A stretch of DNA of 64,000 nt, taken from assembly GCF_046159715.1 (NCBI RefSeq), contig NZ_JBJXCT010000005.1, forward strand, positions 62,001 through 126,000, read 5' to 3'. The notes under the pieces are model-generated. The model was not told the origin of the DNA and made no database searches. It saw nothing but the letters and a program-made list of their open reading frames with translations. The translations under genes were made by a program, and so were the position numbers. This DNA comes from Pampinifervens sp037481935 (GTDB taxonomy: Bacteria; Aquificota; Aquificia; Aquificales; Aquificaceae). The first letter of the stretch is position 1; each line of letters starts with the position of its first letter. Positions 1-7,826 of this stretch are shown one piece after another.

Positions 1-254
1 TTGAGAAAGAGATTGTAATGAACCTTTCCAACCTTTAACCCTTCTATGTTTCTGGAAGTCAGATACTGCAACTTGTCAAAGCCATCAAAAATCAACAGCC
101 TTCCCATATGGGATATGTCAAAAAGACCACAGGAGTTTCTGACAGCTCTTGCCTCTTCTGCTATTGAGGTGTATTCCAGGGGCATCTCCCATCCTGCAAA
201 CTGGAAAAACCTTGCACCAAGGGCTCTGTGCTGAGAGTAGAGGGGTGTTCTCAT
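1..254 (-). CDS. gcvT: Aminomethyltransferase (glycine cleavage T protein), 5' part only
   Basis: This is the first 84 codons of the glycine cleavage T protein, which moves the methylene group of glycine from the lipoyl H protein to tetrahydrofolate. The gene runs off the left edge. The reading begins MRTPLYSQHRALGARFFQFA, followed by GWEMPLEY and then FDISHMG, the usual GcvT N-terminal signature. The ATG is at 252-254. There is no Shine-Dalgarno sequence, and a TAAAAT hexamer lies 6 bases upstream. It is divergent from the LptF-like gene. The remainder of the protein cannot be judged. Confidence 0.88.
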   Translation of the reverse strand, partial: MRTPLYSQHRALGARFFQFAGWEMPLEYTSIAEEARAVRNSCGLFDISHMGRLLIFDGFDKLQYLTSRNIEGLKVGKVHYNLFL

Positions 255-256
255 AT

Positions 257-266
257 TAAAATTTTA
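257..266. promoter_or_regulatory. Overlapping divergent -10 elements of gcvT and the LptF-like gene
   Basis: The palindrome TAAAATTTTA gives TAAAAT to each strand. The plus copy (257-262) ends 8 bases before the ATG of the LptF-like gene. The minus copy (261-266) ends 6 bases before the ATG of gcvT. No clear -35 element was seen. Confidence 0.45.
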
Positions 267-270
267 GCCT

Positions 271-1329
271 ATGCTCAACAGATACATTCTTCTCAACCAC
301 ATGAAGACCTTTCTGCTCCTTCTTATGGTTCTCATGGGTATACTCTACGTCTATCTTGTAGGTGAGGTTCTGCTCCTTTTCAAGGACAAAAGCCCCGATG
401 TTCTTCTCACTTATACGCTTAACTTTTTGCCTACGGCCTTCTTCTATTCAGGCGCTTTTGTGAATGCCCTTGCGCTGCTTGTGGCTTTCAGAAGACTTTT
501 TCAGAAGAAAATAGACCTTCTCCTGCAGAGCTTTGGTATCTCACCTCTGAGATTTTTTCTCTGGGTTCTGCTTTTTTCCCTTTTTCTTTCATTTCTTAAC
601 CTTCTGGGCAGTTTTCAGCTATACCCGGAAAGTCAGAGAAAGCTCTTCAGCATAGAGAAGGAATACAGGAAGGCAAAAGAAACGGAAAGCGGAATAGTTA
701 GAAATCTATGGCTTACAGAAGAAGAGAAGGGAGGGGTAAACTTTTACAACTTTGAACTTGTGGACCTTTCCACGGGTAAGGTGCACGGGTTCTATCTCCT
801 CAAGGTTAGGGAAGGGTCCATAAGGCAGATGGTTACTGCCAGCGCAGGAAGATGGGAAGGTAAAAGACTGGAGTTTTCTCAGGCGAGCCTTAGGGACCTT
901 GCCACTGGAGAGGAGAAGGTTCAAAAGTTTACCACTGACTTTCTTGAGCTTTCCCAGATAAGGCCACTCGCTGAAAAGCCAGAACACCTTTCCATAGGGG
1001 ATGTTTTTATCCTGAGCCTTCTAGGCGAGAAAATAGGCATTAACTACAGACAGTATGCCTACGAACTGGCAAAAAGGGTGCTCACTTCCTTGCTTCCCCT
1101 CTCTATGAGTCTTATAGTTGGCTGGGTTTATATAAGATGGCGACAGCTAAGGCTTGGGCTCTTTGCCCTCCTTCTGTCTTTCTCCTCTCACTGGTTTTTT
1201 ATAAATGCCATGAGGTCCATCATAGAGAATACGGACCTGAACCTTTACCTCACATACCTCATATACGTGCCCATACCTCTTGTGGCTTTAAAAGCACTTT
1301 ACGATTTGGGAAAAGGCTTCAGGGTCTAA
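271..1329 (+). CDS. LptF/LptG-family (YjgP/YjgQ) LPS export permease
   Basis: This 352-residue inner-membrane protein belongs to the YjgP/YjgQ family. In the Lpt system LptF and LptG pair with the LptB ATPase and pull lipopolysaccharide out of the inner membrane. Three hydrophobic segments lie in the first ~115 residues, then a soluble periplasmic (beta-jellyroll) stretch of roughly 120-255, then three more hydrophobic segments to the end, which is the family layout. Family length is about 350-390 residues. Only one of the two permeases is here, and I cannot say whether it is LptF or LptG. The 3' end overlaps the end of convergent tpiA by 42 bp. Confidence 0.82.
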   Translation: MLNRYILLNHMKTFLLLLMVLMGILYVYLVGEVLLLFKDKSPDVLLTYTLNFLPTAFFYSGAFVNALALLVAFRRLFQKKIDLLLQSFGISPLRFFLWVLLFSLFLSFLNLLGSFQLYPESQRKLFSIEKEYRKAKETESGIVRNLWLTEEEKGGVNFYNFELVDLSTGKVHGFYLLKVREGSIRQMVTASAGRWEGKRLEFSQASLRDLATGEEKVQKFTTDFLELSQIRPLAEKPEHLSIGDVFILSLLGEKIGINYRQYAYELAKRVLTSLLPLSMSLIVGWVYIRWRQLRLGLFALLLSFSSHWFFINAMRSIIENTDLNLYLTYLIYVPIPLVALKALYDLGKGFRV

Positions 1330-2028
1330 ACTGGCACCACCCACAAGCAGTCCATCCACATCCTTCATTTTCATAAAGTCCACTGAGTTTTTGGGGTTGA
1401 CGCTACCGCCGTAGAGAACCCTTGCCCTGTCAGAATGCTGGGGGTTTATCTGATAGAGCAGGTCTTTTATAAAGGCATGAACCAGCTGTGCATCCTCCGG
1501 GGTAGCGGGGTTTCCCGTGCCTATTGCCCACACGGGCTCGTAGGCTATATCTATGCTGTCCGTGTAGCCCTCAAGGCCAGAAAGGGCAAGCCTGACCTGA
1601 GCCTCCACCACCTTGAAGGTAAGCCCTGCCTCTCTCTCTTCAAGCCTTTCACCGACACAAAGCACAGGCCTTATGCCTGCCTTCAGGCAGGCAGTCAGCT
1701 TTCTGTTTATAAGCTCGTCAGACTCTCCAAATATCCACCTTCTCTCTGAATGTCCCACTATAACATAGGAGACTCCAAGTTCCCTAAGCATATCAAGAGA
1801 GACCTCACCTGTAAAGGCACCCTTAGGCTCATAATAGCAGTTCTGGGCGCCGAGCTTTATGTGGGTTTCTCTGAGCATATCCTGCGCCACGCAGAGGGAA
1901 GTAAAAGATGGACAGATAAGTATCTCCCTGTCTTTTATGTCTTCAACGAGGGGGATGAACTTCTTTAGATACTCCCCTGTTTGAGAGGGTGTGAGGTTCA
2001 TCTTCCAGTTTGCTGCTATGAGCTTCAT
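1288..2028 (-). CDS. tpiA: Triosephosphate isomerase
   Basis: This enzyme interconverts dihydroxyacetone phosphate and glyceraldehyde 3-phosphate in glycolysis and gluconeogenesis. The catalytic residues are visible: Lys in ANWKMN near the N-terminus, His in VIVGHSERR near residue 93, Glu in AYEPVWAIGTG near residue 164, and the phosphate loop LYGGSVNP. Length (246 residues) is normal. The ATG at 2026-2028 is preferred over the GTG codon just upstream because a TATAAT ends 7 bases before it and no ribosome binding site is present. The last 42 bp overlap the convergent LptF-like gene. Confidence 0.96.
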   Translation of the reverse strand: MKLIAANWKMNLTPSQTGEYLKKFIPLVEDIKDREILICPSFTSLCVAQDMLRETHIKLGAQNCYYEPKGAFTGEVSLDMLRELGVSYVIVGHSERRWIFGESDELINRKLTACLKAGIRPVLCVGERLEEREAGLTFKVVEAQVRLALSGLEGYTDSIDIAYEPVWAIGTGNPATPEDAQLVHAFIKDLLYQINPQHSDRARVLYGGSVNPKNSVDFMKMKDVDGLLVGGASLDPEAFSQIVKCF

Positions 2029-2035
2029 CACATAG

Positions 2036-2041
2036 ATTATA
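2036..2041 (-). promoter_or_regulatory. -10 element of tpiA, leaderless type
   Basis: TATAAT on the minus strand ends 7 bases before the tpiA ATG and overlaps the stop codon of uppP. Confidence 0.45.
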
Positions 2042-2810
2042 GCAGAAAAAAGTAGGCGTAAGCCAGACCTATCCCTATTCTGTAAATACCGAAAGGAACA
2101 AAGGAATGTCTTGAGAGGAAGGCAAGAAGAGCTTTGACGCTCAGCAGGGCAAAAACAAAAGCGGTTAAAAAGCCTGCAGAGAGCACAAGCCAGTCCTGAG
2201 AGTGAAACTCTGAGTGGGATTTAAAAAGGTCGTAGGCGGTTGCTATGAGCATGGTGGGTGCTGCCAGGAGAAAGGAAAACTCGGCAGAGGCTTTTCTGTT
2301 AAGTCCCATGAACATACCGCCGATTATGGTTGAGGCAGAACGCGAAACTCCAGGCACCATGGCAAGGCTCTGGAAAAAGCCTATGGCGATGGCTCTCCTA
2401 TAGCTGAGCTCTCTGGCATCCTGAAGGGTGCAGAAGTTCTCACAGAGCCTGTCTGCAAAGAGGAGAAAAATTCCACCAAGAACAAGGGCCACAACAACCA
2501 CCACATCGTTTCCTATCAGCTGTTCTTTTATGAACCTGTAAAGGGTAAAGCCCAGGATTCCCGTGGGTAGAAAGGCAAGGGCTATCCTTTTCCACAGCTC
2601 GAAATCTGATACAAACCTTCTCCAGTAGATAAAGACAACAGCCAGTATGGAACCCAGTTGTATGGAAATTTCAAAGCTCTTGGTAAAGGTGTTGTGGGGC
2701 ACTCCAAGGAGGTGGGCCGTAAGTATTAGATGTCCGGTGGAAGACACGGGGAGAAACTCTGTTAGCCCCTCTACCGCTCCCATGATGAGGGCCTGGTTTA
2801 GGTCCATCAT
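2037..2810 (-). CDS. uppP: Undecaprenyl-diphosphate phosphatase
   Basis: This BacA/UppP membrane enzyme recycles undecaprenyl pyrophosphate to the monophosphate carrier used for peptidoglycan and surface glycans. The two conserved active-site regions are present: EGLTEFLPVSSTGH near residues 14-27 and VPGVSRSAST near residues 155-165. There are about eight hydrophobic segments. Two adjacent ATG codons (2810 and 2807) could start it. The first overlaps the upstream methyltransferase stop as ATGA, and the second has the better spacing to the GGAGG. Confidence 0.93.
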   Translation of the reverse strand: MMDLNQALIMGAVEGLTEFLPVSSTGHLILTAHLLGVPHNTFTKSFEISIQLGSILAVVFIYWRRFVSDFELWKRIALAFLPTGILGFTLYRFIKEQLIGNDVVVVVALVLGGIFLLFADRLCENFCTLQDARELSYRRAIAIGFFQSLAMVPGVSRSASTIIGGMFMGLNRKASAEFSFLLAAPTMLIATAYDLFKSHSEFHSQDWLVLSAGFLTAFVFALLSVKALLAFLSRHSFVPFGIYRIGIGLAYAYFFLL

Positions 2811-3982
2811 AGCACCTCCGCATATATTCCCTTCAGGTAAAGGGTGTTTGGCATCTGAAGAATCCAGGGATGGTCAAGGTCCTGAAAGCTCTCAGCCACT
2901 ATCCTGAGCTGCCTCTTTGTATCCTTCCCGGCAGATAGAAGGACCTCCAGCAAATGCTCTCTTGTTATATGAAAAGAGCAGGAGTATATGGCAAGGTATC
3001 CGCCAGGCTTTGTGATATGCAGACCTCTGACCAGAAGCTCCTTGTAGCCCCTGAGGGCATTGGGAACTGAGGCCCTGTTTTTTGCAAAGGAAGGGGGGTC
3101 TATCACCACAAGGTCAAACCTTCTACCCTCCTGATGGAATTTTCTGAGCAGGTCAAAGGCGTTAGCCTCTACCCACTCTATCCCTTCAAGTGCGTTGAGT
3201 TCTGCGTTTCTTCTGGCGACCTCAAGGGCAAGAGGAGAAAGGTCTACCCCTGTCACCTTCTCTGCGCCTGCCTTCTTCATGCTGAGGGCGAAACCACCTG
3301 TATGGCAGAAAACATCAAGACATTCGTCCCCAGGACGGACGAAGTTTCTTATGAGCCTTCTTGCCCACCTCTGGTCAAGGAAAAAGCCCGTTTTCTGCCC
3401 CTGCGGTATGTTTACTATGAACTTCAGGTCATGCTCCCATATGACTACCTCCTCCGGCACATGGCCGTATATAACACCGCCTCTTTCCCTGAAGCCCTCT
3501 ACCGAAGCCACATAATCGCTCACCTTTTCATATATACCTTTTGGGCTGAGAAGCTCCAAAAGGGCGGGGATTACCCACTCTCTCAGCCTGTTCATACCGT
3601 AGGTGGTAAACTCCACCACCACATACTCTCCGTATACGTCCACCACAAGCCCCGGGAGGAGGTCGCCTTCTGAATGAACGAGCCTGAAGGCATTGCTGTC
3701 CAGGTAAAGTCTTTTCCTGTATTCAAGAGCCTGCTGGAGCCTTTTCTTTATAAGTTCTTCATTTATCGGCTCCTCCTTGTCAAAGGAGAGTATCCTTACA
3801 CTTATGTTGGCAGAGGGATTTATGTAGCCATAGCCAAGGAACCTGCCTGCATAGTCTCTGACCACCACAAGGTCCCCTTTCTCTGGCTTCTTGGAATATC
3901 CTATTATCTCAGGTCTGTAAACCCAAGGGAAAAAGCCCTTTATCCTCTCCTCAACGCCAGGCTCCACCCTTACCTGTATCAT
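2807..3982 (-). CDS. Class I SAM-dependent rRNA methyltransferase, RlmI type
   Basis: This 391-residue protein belongs to COG1092, whose characterised member RlmI methylates cytosine in 23S rRNA (m5C1962). An N-terminal PUA domain occupies about residues 1-80. A Rossmann methyltransferase domain follows, with the SAM motif DVFCHTGGFALSM near residue 222 and the catalytic DPPSFAKN near residue 300. It overlaps the DJ-1 gene upstream and uppP downstream by 4 bp each, so it is translationally coupled in an operon. The exact target base is inferred from the family only. Confidence 0.85.
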   Translation of the reverse strand: MIQVRVEPGVEERIKGFFPWVYRPEIIGYSKKPEKGDLVVVRDYAGRFLGYGYINPSANISVRILSFDKEEPINEELIKKRLQQALEYRKRLYLDSNAFRLVHSEGDLLPGLVVDVYGEYVVVEFTTYGMNRLREWVIPALLELLSPKGIYEKVSDYVASVEGFRERGGVIYGHVPEEVVIWEHDLKFIVNIPQGQKTGFFLDQRWARRLIRNFVRPGDECLDVFCHTGGFALSMKKAGAEKVTGVDLSPLALEVARRNAELNALEGIEWVEANAFDLLRKFHQEGRRFDLVVIDPPSFAKNRASVPNALRGYKELLVRGLHITKPGGYLAIYSCSFHITREHLLEVLLSAGKDTKRQLRIVAESFQDLDHPWILQMPNTLYLKGIYAEVL

Positions 3983-4530
3983 TCGTAGGCTACCAGCATC
4001 CTCCTGGCTACTTCCCTGGCCTTTTCTTTCCCAACAAGCCTCTCGGCAAGCTTCAGACCAAACTCAAGGGCAGTGCCAGGTCCCTGACTGGTAACTATGT
4101 TTTCATCCTCCACCACTGACCTGTCTACGAAGTGAGCTGGCTTTATCTCTTCAACAAGGGAGGGATAGACGGTAGCCCTTTTCCCTTCCAGCACGCCAAA
4201 CTTTGCCAGCGCGGTGGGTGCTGCACATATGGCACCTATCAGCTTTTTTTTCTCCTGCATATTTTTTATGAGCTTTTCTACCCTCTGGTCCTGCTTGAGC
4301 CTTTCCACACCACCCGCACCGCCGGGGAGTATGATTAGGTCAAGTTCATCAGGGTTGAGGCTGTCAACGGTTGTGTCGGGAACTATTTTTATGTTTCTTG
4401 CACTGGGCACTGGCTCGGGTGTGAGTCCCGCAATTATCACTTCCACGCCTGCACGCCTGAGCACGTCAATGGGTGCAACCGCTTCCACTTCTTCAAAGCC
4501 TTCTGCAAGGATTATGGCTACCTTTGGCAT
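3979..4530 (-). CDS. DJ-1/PfpI family protein
   Basis: This 183-residue protein has a flavodoxin-like alpha/beta fold of the DJ-1/ThiJ/PfpI superfamily, whose members include deglycases, chaperones and proteases. Visible motifs are the acidic residue in ILAEGFEEVEA (about residue 15) and the nucleophile-elbow cysteine in GAICAAPTALA (about residue 100). It most resembles the YajL/DJ-1 branch, but its biochemical role cannot be fixed from sequence. An AGGAGG ribosome binding site precedes the ATG. It is followed with a 4-bp overlap by the methyltransferase gene. Confidence 0.82.
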   Translation of the reverse strand: MPKVAIILAEGFEEVEAVAPIDVLRRAGVEVIIAGLTPEPVPSARNIKIVPDTTVDSLNPDELDLIILPGGAGGVERLKQDQRVEKLIKNMQEKKKLIGAICAAPTALAKFGVLEGKRATVYPSLVEEIKPAHFVDRSVVEDENIVTSQGPGTALEFGLKLAERLVGKEKAREVARRMLVAYE

Positions 4531-4542
4531 GTCAAAACCTCC

Positions 4543-5517
4543 TTACTTTATTATCTCCCTCTCCCTTACCCTCGGGTCTATGATAGCAAGAAGTATATCC
4601 GCAATAAGGTTTCCTATAAGCAACATTATAGTGCCAATGTATAGCCCACCCATAACAAGGAAAAGGTCCTGAGAAAGCACTGCATCCAGCATAAGAGTTC
4701 CAAGCCCAGGCCAGCCAACTATTATTTCAATCAGAGCTGCGCCCGAGAGAAGTCCTGCCACTTCGTAACCTATGAGAGTGGTAAAGGGATTCATGGCATT
4801 CTTGAAAATATGCTTTGTGATAGTCCACTGGGAAACAGCTTTTGCTCTGAGCATAACCACCATGGGGCTGTTCTTTATCTCTATTACACTGCTTCTCATG
4901 AGCCTTACAAGCCCGGCTGAAGACACAAGGGTCAGGGTTAGAACAGGCACAAACATATGAGAAGCCAGGTCAACCACCTTCCCCCAGAGACTTAGCTTGT
5001 GAAAGTCAGGGCTGTAGGGACCACCCACGGGTAATTGTCCTGTCTTGGATACTATTACAAGAACAATGAAGGCAAGGAAAAAGGAAGGAAGGGACATGAA
5101 GGTATAACTGTAAGCCCTTATTATCCTGTCAGAGAGCTTTCCCTCTCTTAGCCCGGCCAGCATACCGAGGGGGACAGCGATTAGCCAGGAGAAAATGGTG
5201 GAAGTTACCGTTAGCAGAAGAGTGTTCCATACCCTTTCACCTATTAGCTGGCTTACGGGAGCGTGGTACTGAAAGCTGTATCCAAGGTCAAACTTCAGGG
5301 CGGATATGAGCCACTTTATGTATTGCATGAAGACATTCTGGTCAAGTCCATACTGCCTTTTCAGGGCTTCTATGGTCTCGGGGGATATTTGAGGGTTTAG
5401 CTTTAGCTGGTCAAGGTAATCTCCGGGTGCCAGCTTGATGATAAGAAAAGACAGAAAGGTAACACCCAGCAGGGTAAGGAATGCCTGAAATATCCTGTAG
5501 GAGAGAAACCACAACAT
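4543..5517 (-). CDS. ABC transporter permease, DppB/OppB type
   Basis: This 324-residue inner-membrane permease is of the peptide/nickel (DppB/OppB) class. It has an N-terminal membrane helix, an extracytoplasmic segment, five further helices, and the ATPase-contact EAA-like loop around residues 190-230 ending VRLMRSSVIEI and RAKAVS. The closing segment (IADILLAIIDPRVR) is typical. No partner DppC permease, ATPase or binding protein is nearby, so the substrate is unknown. The start overlaps the stop of the upstream YkvA-like gene (TGATG). Confidence 0.82.
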   Translation of the reverse strand: MLWFLSYRIFQAFLTLLGVTFLSFLIIKLAPGDYLDQLKLNPQISPETIEALKRQYGLDQNVFMQYIKWLISALKFDLGYSFQYHAPVSQLIGERVWNTLLLTVTSTIFSWLIAVPLGMLAGLREGKLSDRIIRAYSYTFMSLPSFFLAFIVLVIVSKTGQLPVGGPYSPDFHKLSLWGKVVDLASHMFVPVLTLTLVSSAGLVRLMRSSVIEIKNSPMVVMLRAKAVSQWTITKHIFKNAMNPFTTLIGYEVAGLLSGAALIEIIVGWPGLGTLMLDAVLSQDLFLVMGGLYIGTIMLLIGNLIADILLAIIDPRVREREIIK

Positions 5518-5879
5518 CAGAAGTAGTTGGCTATAAAGTGCCTGACTTCTGAGAAGTATCTTTCTATCTCTTCTCTGTGCTTGTTCTTTACATACCTGAT
5601 GAGCTTGTAGTCATCCCAGTATCCCAGGAAGGGTATTCTGTCCCTTATAGAGTCTCTGTCCTCTATAAAATAGAGCAGTGCAGCAATAAAATCTTTCCTT
5701 GCTTCTTCTTTAAGGTCAAACTCCTCATCGGAGAGAATCCTGAAAAGGAGTTTTGCATCAAGTATGAGGTTTCTCACATATTCCATGGTTGGTGGCACGC
5801 GCCTGAGCTTTTCTTCAAGAAGGCTTCTCAGCTCCCTTGTGCCTGTTTCCCTGTGGTATTTCCTGAGCTTTTCTTCCAT
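5517..5879 (-). CDS. YkvA-like protein (DUF1232)
   Basis: This 120-residue protein contains the DUF1232/YkvA signature at about residues 67-92: AALLYFI, then an Asp-rich turn, then RIPFLGYWDD. The family is of unknown function and usually membrane associated. The N-terminal half is highly charged and helical. It starts with ATG at 5879, with TATAAT 9 bases upstream and no ribosome binding site. The downstream permease gene overlaps it by one base, so they are probably co-transcribed. Confidence 0.72.
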   Translation of the reverse strand: MEEKLRKYHRETGTRELRSLLEEKLRRVPPTMEYVRNLILDAKLLFRILSDEEFDLKEEARKDFIAALLYFIEDRDSIRDRIPFLGYWDDYKLIRYVKNKHREEIERYFSEVRHFIANYF

Positions 5880-5888
5880 AGAACTTTT

Positions 5889-5894
5889 ATTATA
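5889..5894 (-). promoter_or_regulatory. -10 element of the YkvA-like gene
   Basis: TATAAT on the minus strand ends 9 bases before the ATG. It lies in the 18-bp gap after the coiled-coil gene. Confidence 0.4.
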
Positions 5895-5897
5895 GCA

Positions 5898-6308
5898 TTA
5901 CTTTAGAGCAAAAACTGTCTTGAGAAGCTCTACAAAGGCAGGGTTAAGAAGTGTTAAACCGACCACCACAAGACCTATAAGGACTTTGAGGAGAAGTTCC
6001 ACTCTGTCTATTCTCCGCCCAAGGTCAGATTCCACTTTGTTTATCCTATTTGTTAAATCTGCCTCCACCTTATCTATTATTTTCTCCAGCTCCAGTCTTA
6101 AAGACCTCATCTCTCCGTAAAACTCTTCTTTAGTAACAAGTTCCTTTTTGAGTTCATCCTTTATCTCTGCTTTTAGGAGAGGTTTTTGCTCCTTTACCTT
6201 CTCCTCAATGACCTTCAGACTTTCCTCAAGCACCTTTACAACTTTGTCTGCCTTTTCCTTTCCCAGTTCCTCTTCAAGGATCCTGTAGACCTCGTAGCTC
6301 ACCGCCAT
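5898..6308 (-). CDS. Coiled-coil protein with C-terminal membrane helix (DUF1640-like)
   Basis: This 136-residue protein is mostly charged heptad-like helix (about residues 10-105) and ends in one hydrophobic segment (about 105-130, LLKVLIGLVVVGLTLL). That architecture matches the DUF1640/CCDC90-like family of small membrane-anchored coiled coils often found in Aquificales. Function is unknown. The start is ATG 6308, with TATAAT 8 bases upstream and no ribosome binding site. It lies just downstream of nadB in the same direction. Confidence 0.62.
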   Translation of the reverse strand: MAVSYEVYRILEEELGKEKADKVVKVLEESLKVIEEKVKEQKPLLKAEIKDELKKELVTKEEFYGEMRSLRLELEKIIDKVEADLTNRINKVESDLGRRIDRVELLLKVLIGLVVVGLTLLNPAFVELLKTVFALK

Positions 6309-6316
6309 GATTTTAA

Positions 6317-6322
6317 ATTATA
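6317..6322 (-). promoter_or_regulatory. -10 element of the coiled-coil protein gene
   Basis: TATAAT on the minus strand ends 8 bases before the ATG and overlaps the nadB stop region. Confidence 0.4.
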
Positions 6323-7826
6323 GCTCAACATCCAGCCTGTAAAAGCTATCCCTTCTAAACTCTTCCCTCTCACCAGGAAAGTCTCTCCTGTAATGCACGC
6401 CTCTGCTCTCTTCTCTCCACAGGGCTGAGTTGAGGGTTGCAAGGGCCACAAGGCTTATGTCAAGGAGCTGTCTGTTTTCCACGCTCCTTTCCCAGTTTTT
6501 CCAGCCCTCCAGCCATGTTCTGAGTTTTTCTATTGCCTCCCTGAGGCTTCCCTCCTCTCTCTCAAGACCACAGCTCTCCCAAATGAGCCTTCTGAGCTCT
6601 TCAAAGTTGTATGGGGGTTTCTGCCTCCCTTCCTTCTGAGAGGTGAAATCTGCATAAGAGGGTTTTAGAAATTCAAGGTCGTGGAATACTCTGTAGGCGG
6701 TTCTGTATCCGAAGACCACACCCTCAAGAAGAGAGTTAGAAGCAAGCCTGTTAGCTCCATGAACACCGGTGCAGGCACATTCACCCACCGCGTAAAGTCC
6801 GGGGAAAGTGGTTCTTCCATAAGAGTCCACTTCTATACCACCTATAAAGTAGTGAGCAGCCGGCGTTATGGGTATGGGCTGGATGTCCGGGTCATAGCCC
6901 CTCTCTTTCAGCATTGAATATATGGTAGGAAACCTCTGGGACAGGTTCATGCCCCTTTCCTTCAATGGTCTCATATCAAGGAACACCTCATCCCCCTCTC
7001 TGAGCTTCCTGTATATTGCCCTCGCCACCACGTCTCTGGGCTGGAGTTCATCAACGAACCTTTCTCCCTTCTGGTCCACAAGCACAGCACCCTCACCCCT
7101 TACCGCCTCAGATATGAGTATGTTTGTGTTCCTTACTACAGTAGGATGGAACTGAACAAACTCGGCGTTCAGGAGTGTTAACCCTTTCCTAAGGGCAATC
7201 CCCATTGCATCACCCCTTACTTTCACGGGGTTTGAAGTATGCAGAAACATGCTGGCTGCACCGCCTGTTGCCAGAACTAGGGCGGATGTCTTTATGAGCT
7301 TTAAATTCCCCTCATAGTAAAGAATCCCCTCCACCTTATCCTCACCCAGAACCTCTTGAAGCTCACCCATGATAACCCTTATGCCCATATCCCTGACCTT
7401 CTTCAGGAGAGCATCGTATATGGCCTTTCCTGTATAGTCTTTAACTTTGTAGACCCTCGGGAAGGAGTGTCCACCCTCTATGGTGGTATCCTCGTCAAAG
7501 GTAACACCCCATCTTCTGAGGTCTGCAAGCCTTTGAATACCCTCATCTACGAGAACCCTGAGCGTATCCTCCCTGCAAAGGCCTCTGCCCGCCCTCTGGG
7601 TATCAAGCATGTGAAGGTATGGGCTGTCCTGCGGGTGCACGGCACATGCTATGCCCCCCTGAGAGTAGTAAGTGTTTCCTATGCCCCTTGTGAGAATCAG
7701 GGGCTCAACGCCAAGCTCTTTGAGCACTATGGCGGTTGTGAGCCCTCCTATGCCACTCCCGCATACCACCACAGAGGCAGTCTCAGGGGGAAGCTTTGAG
7801 GTATCAAAGCTAAGAAAATACGCCAT
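6318..7826 (-). CDS. nadB: L-aspartate oxidase
   Basis: This FAD enzyme oxidises L-aspartate to iminoaspartate, the first step of NAD synthesis. The FAD-binding GSGIGGLTTAIVL is near residue 23, and the flavoprotein segments ATGGAA, QFHPT, RGEGA and GGIEVD..GRT appear in family order. The C-terminal helical domain of the succinate dehydrogenase/NadB class is present. Length (502) is typical. The start overlaps the end of yvcK by 17 bp, so it is coupled to that gene. The partner nadA is not in the window. Confidence 0.94.
   Translation of the reverse strand: MAYFLSFDTSKLPPETASVVVCGSGIGGLTTAIVLKELGVEPLILTRGIGNTYYSQGGIACAVHPQDSPYLHMLDTQRAGRGLCREDTLRVLVDEGIQRLADLRRWGVTFDEDTTIEGGHSFPRVYKVKDYTGKAIYDALLKKVRDMGIRVIMGELQEVLGEDKVEGILYYEGNLKLIKTSALVLATGGAASMFLHTSNPVKVRGDAMGIALRKGLTLLNAEFVQFHPTVVRNTNILISEAVRGEGAVLVDQKGERFVDELQPRDVVARAIYRKLREGDEVFLDMRPLKERGMNLSQRFPTIYSMLKERGYDPDIQPIPITPAAHYFIGGIEVDSYGRTTFPGLYAVGECACTGVHGANRLASNSLLEGVVFGYRTAYRVFHDLEFLKPSYADFTSQKEGRQKPPYNFEELRRLIWESCGLEREEGSLREAIEKLRTWLEGWKNWERSVENRQLLDISLVALATLNSALWREESRGVHYRRDFPGEREEFRRDSFYRLDVEL

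Noticed and set aside
46..234. 62-codon plus-strand frame at the left edge
   Set aside because: It is the antisense shadow of the gcvT N-terminus.
3134..3673. 179-codon plus-strand frame opposite the RlmI-like methyltransferase
   Set aside because: It is a shadow frame with no domain or ribosome binding site, and the methyltransferase motifs are on the other strand.
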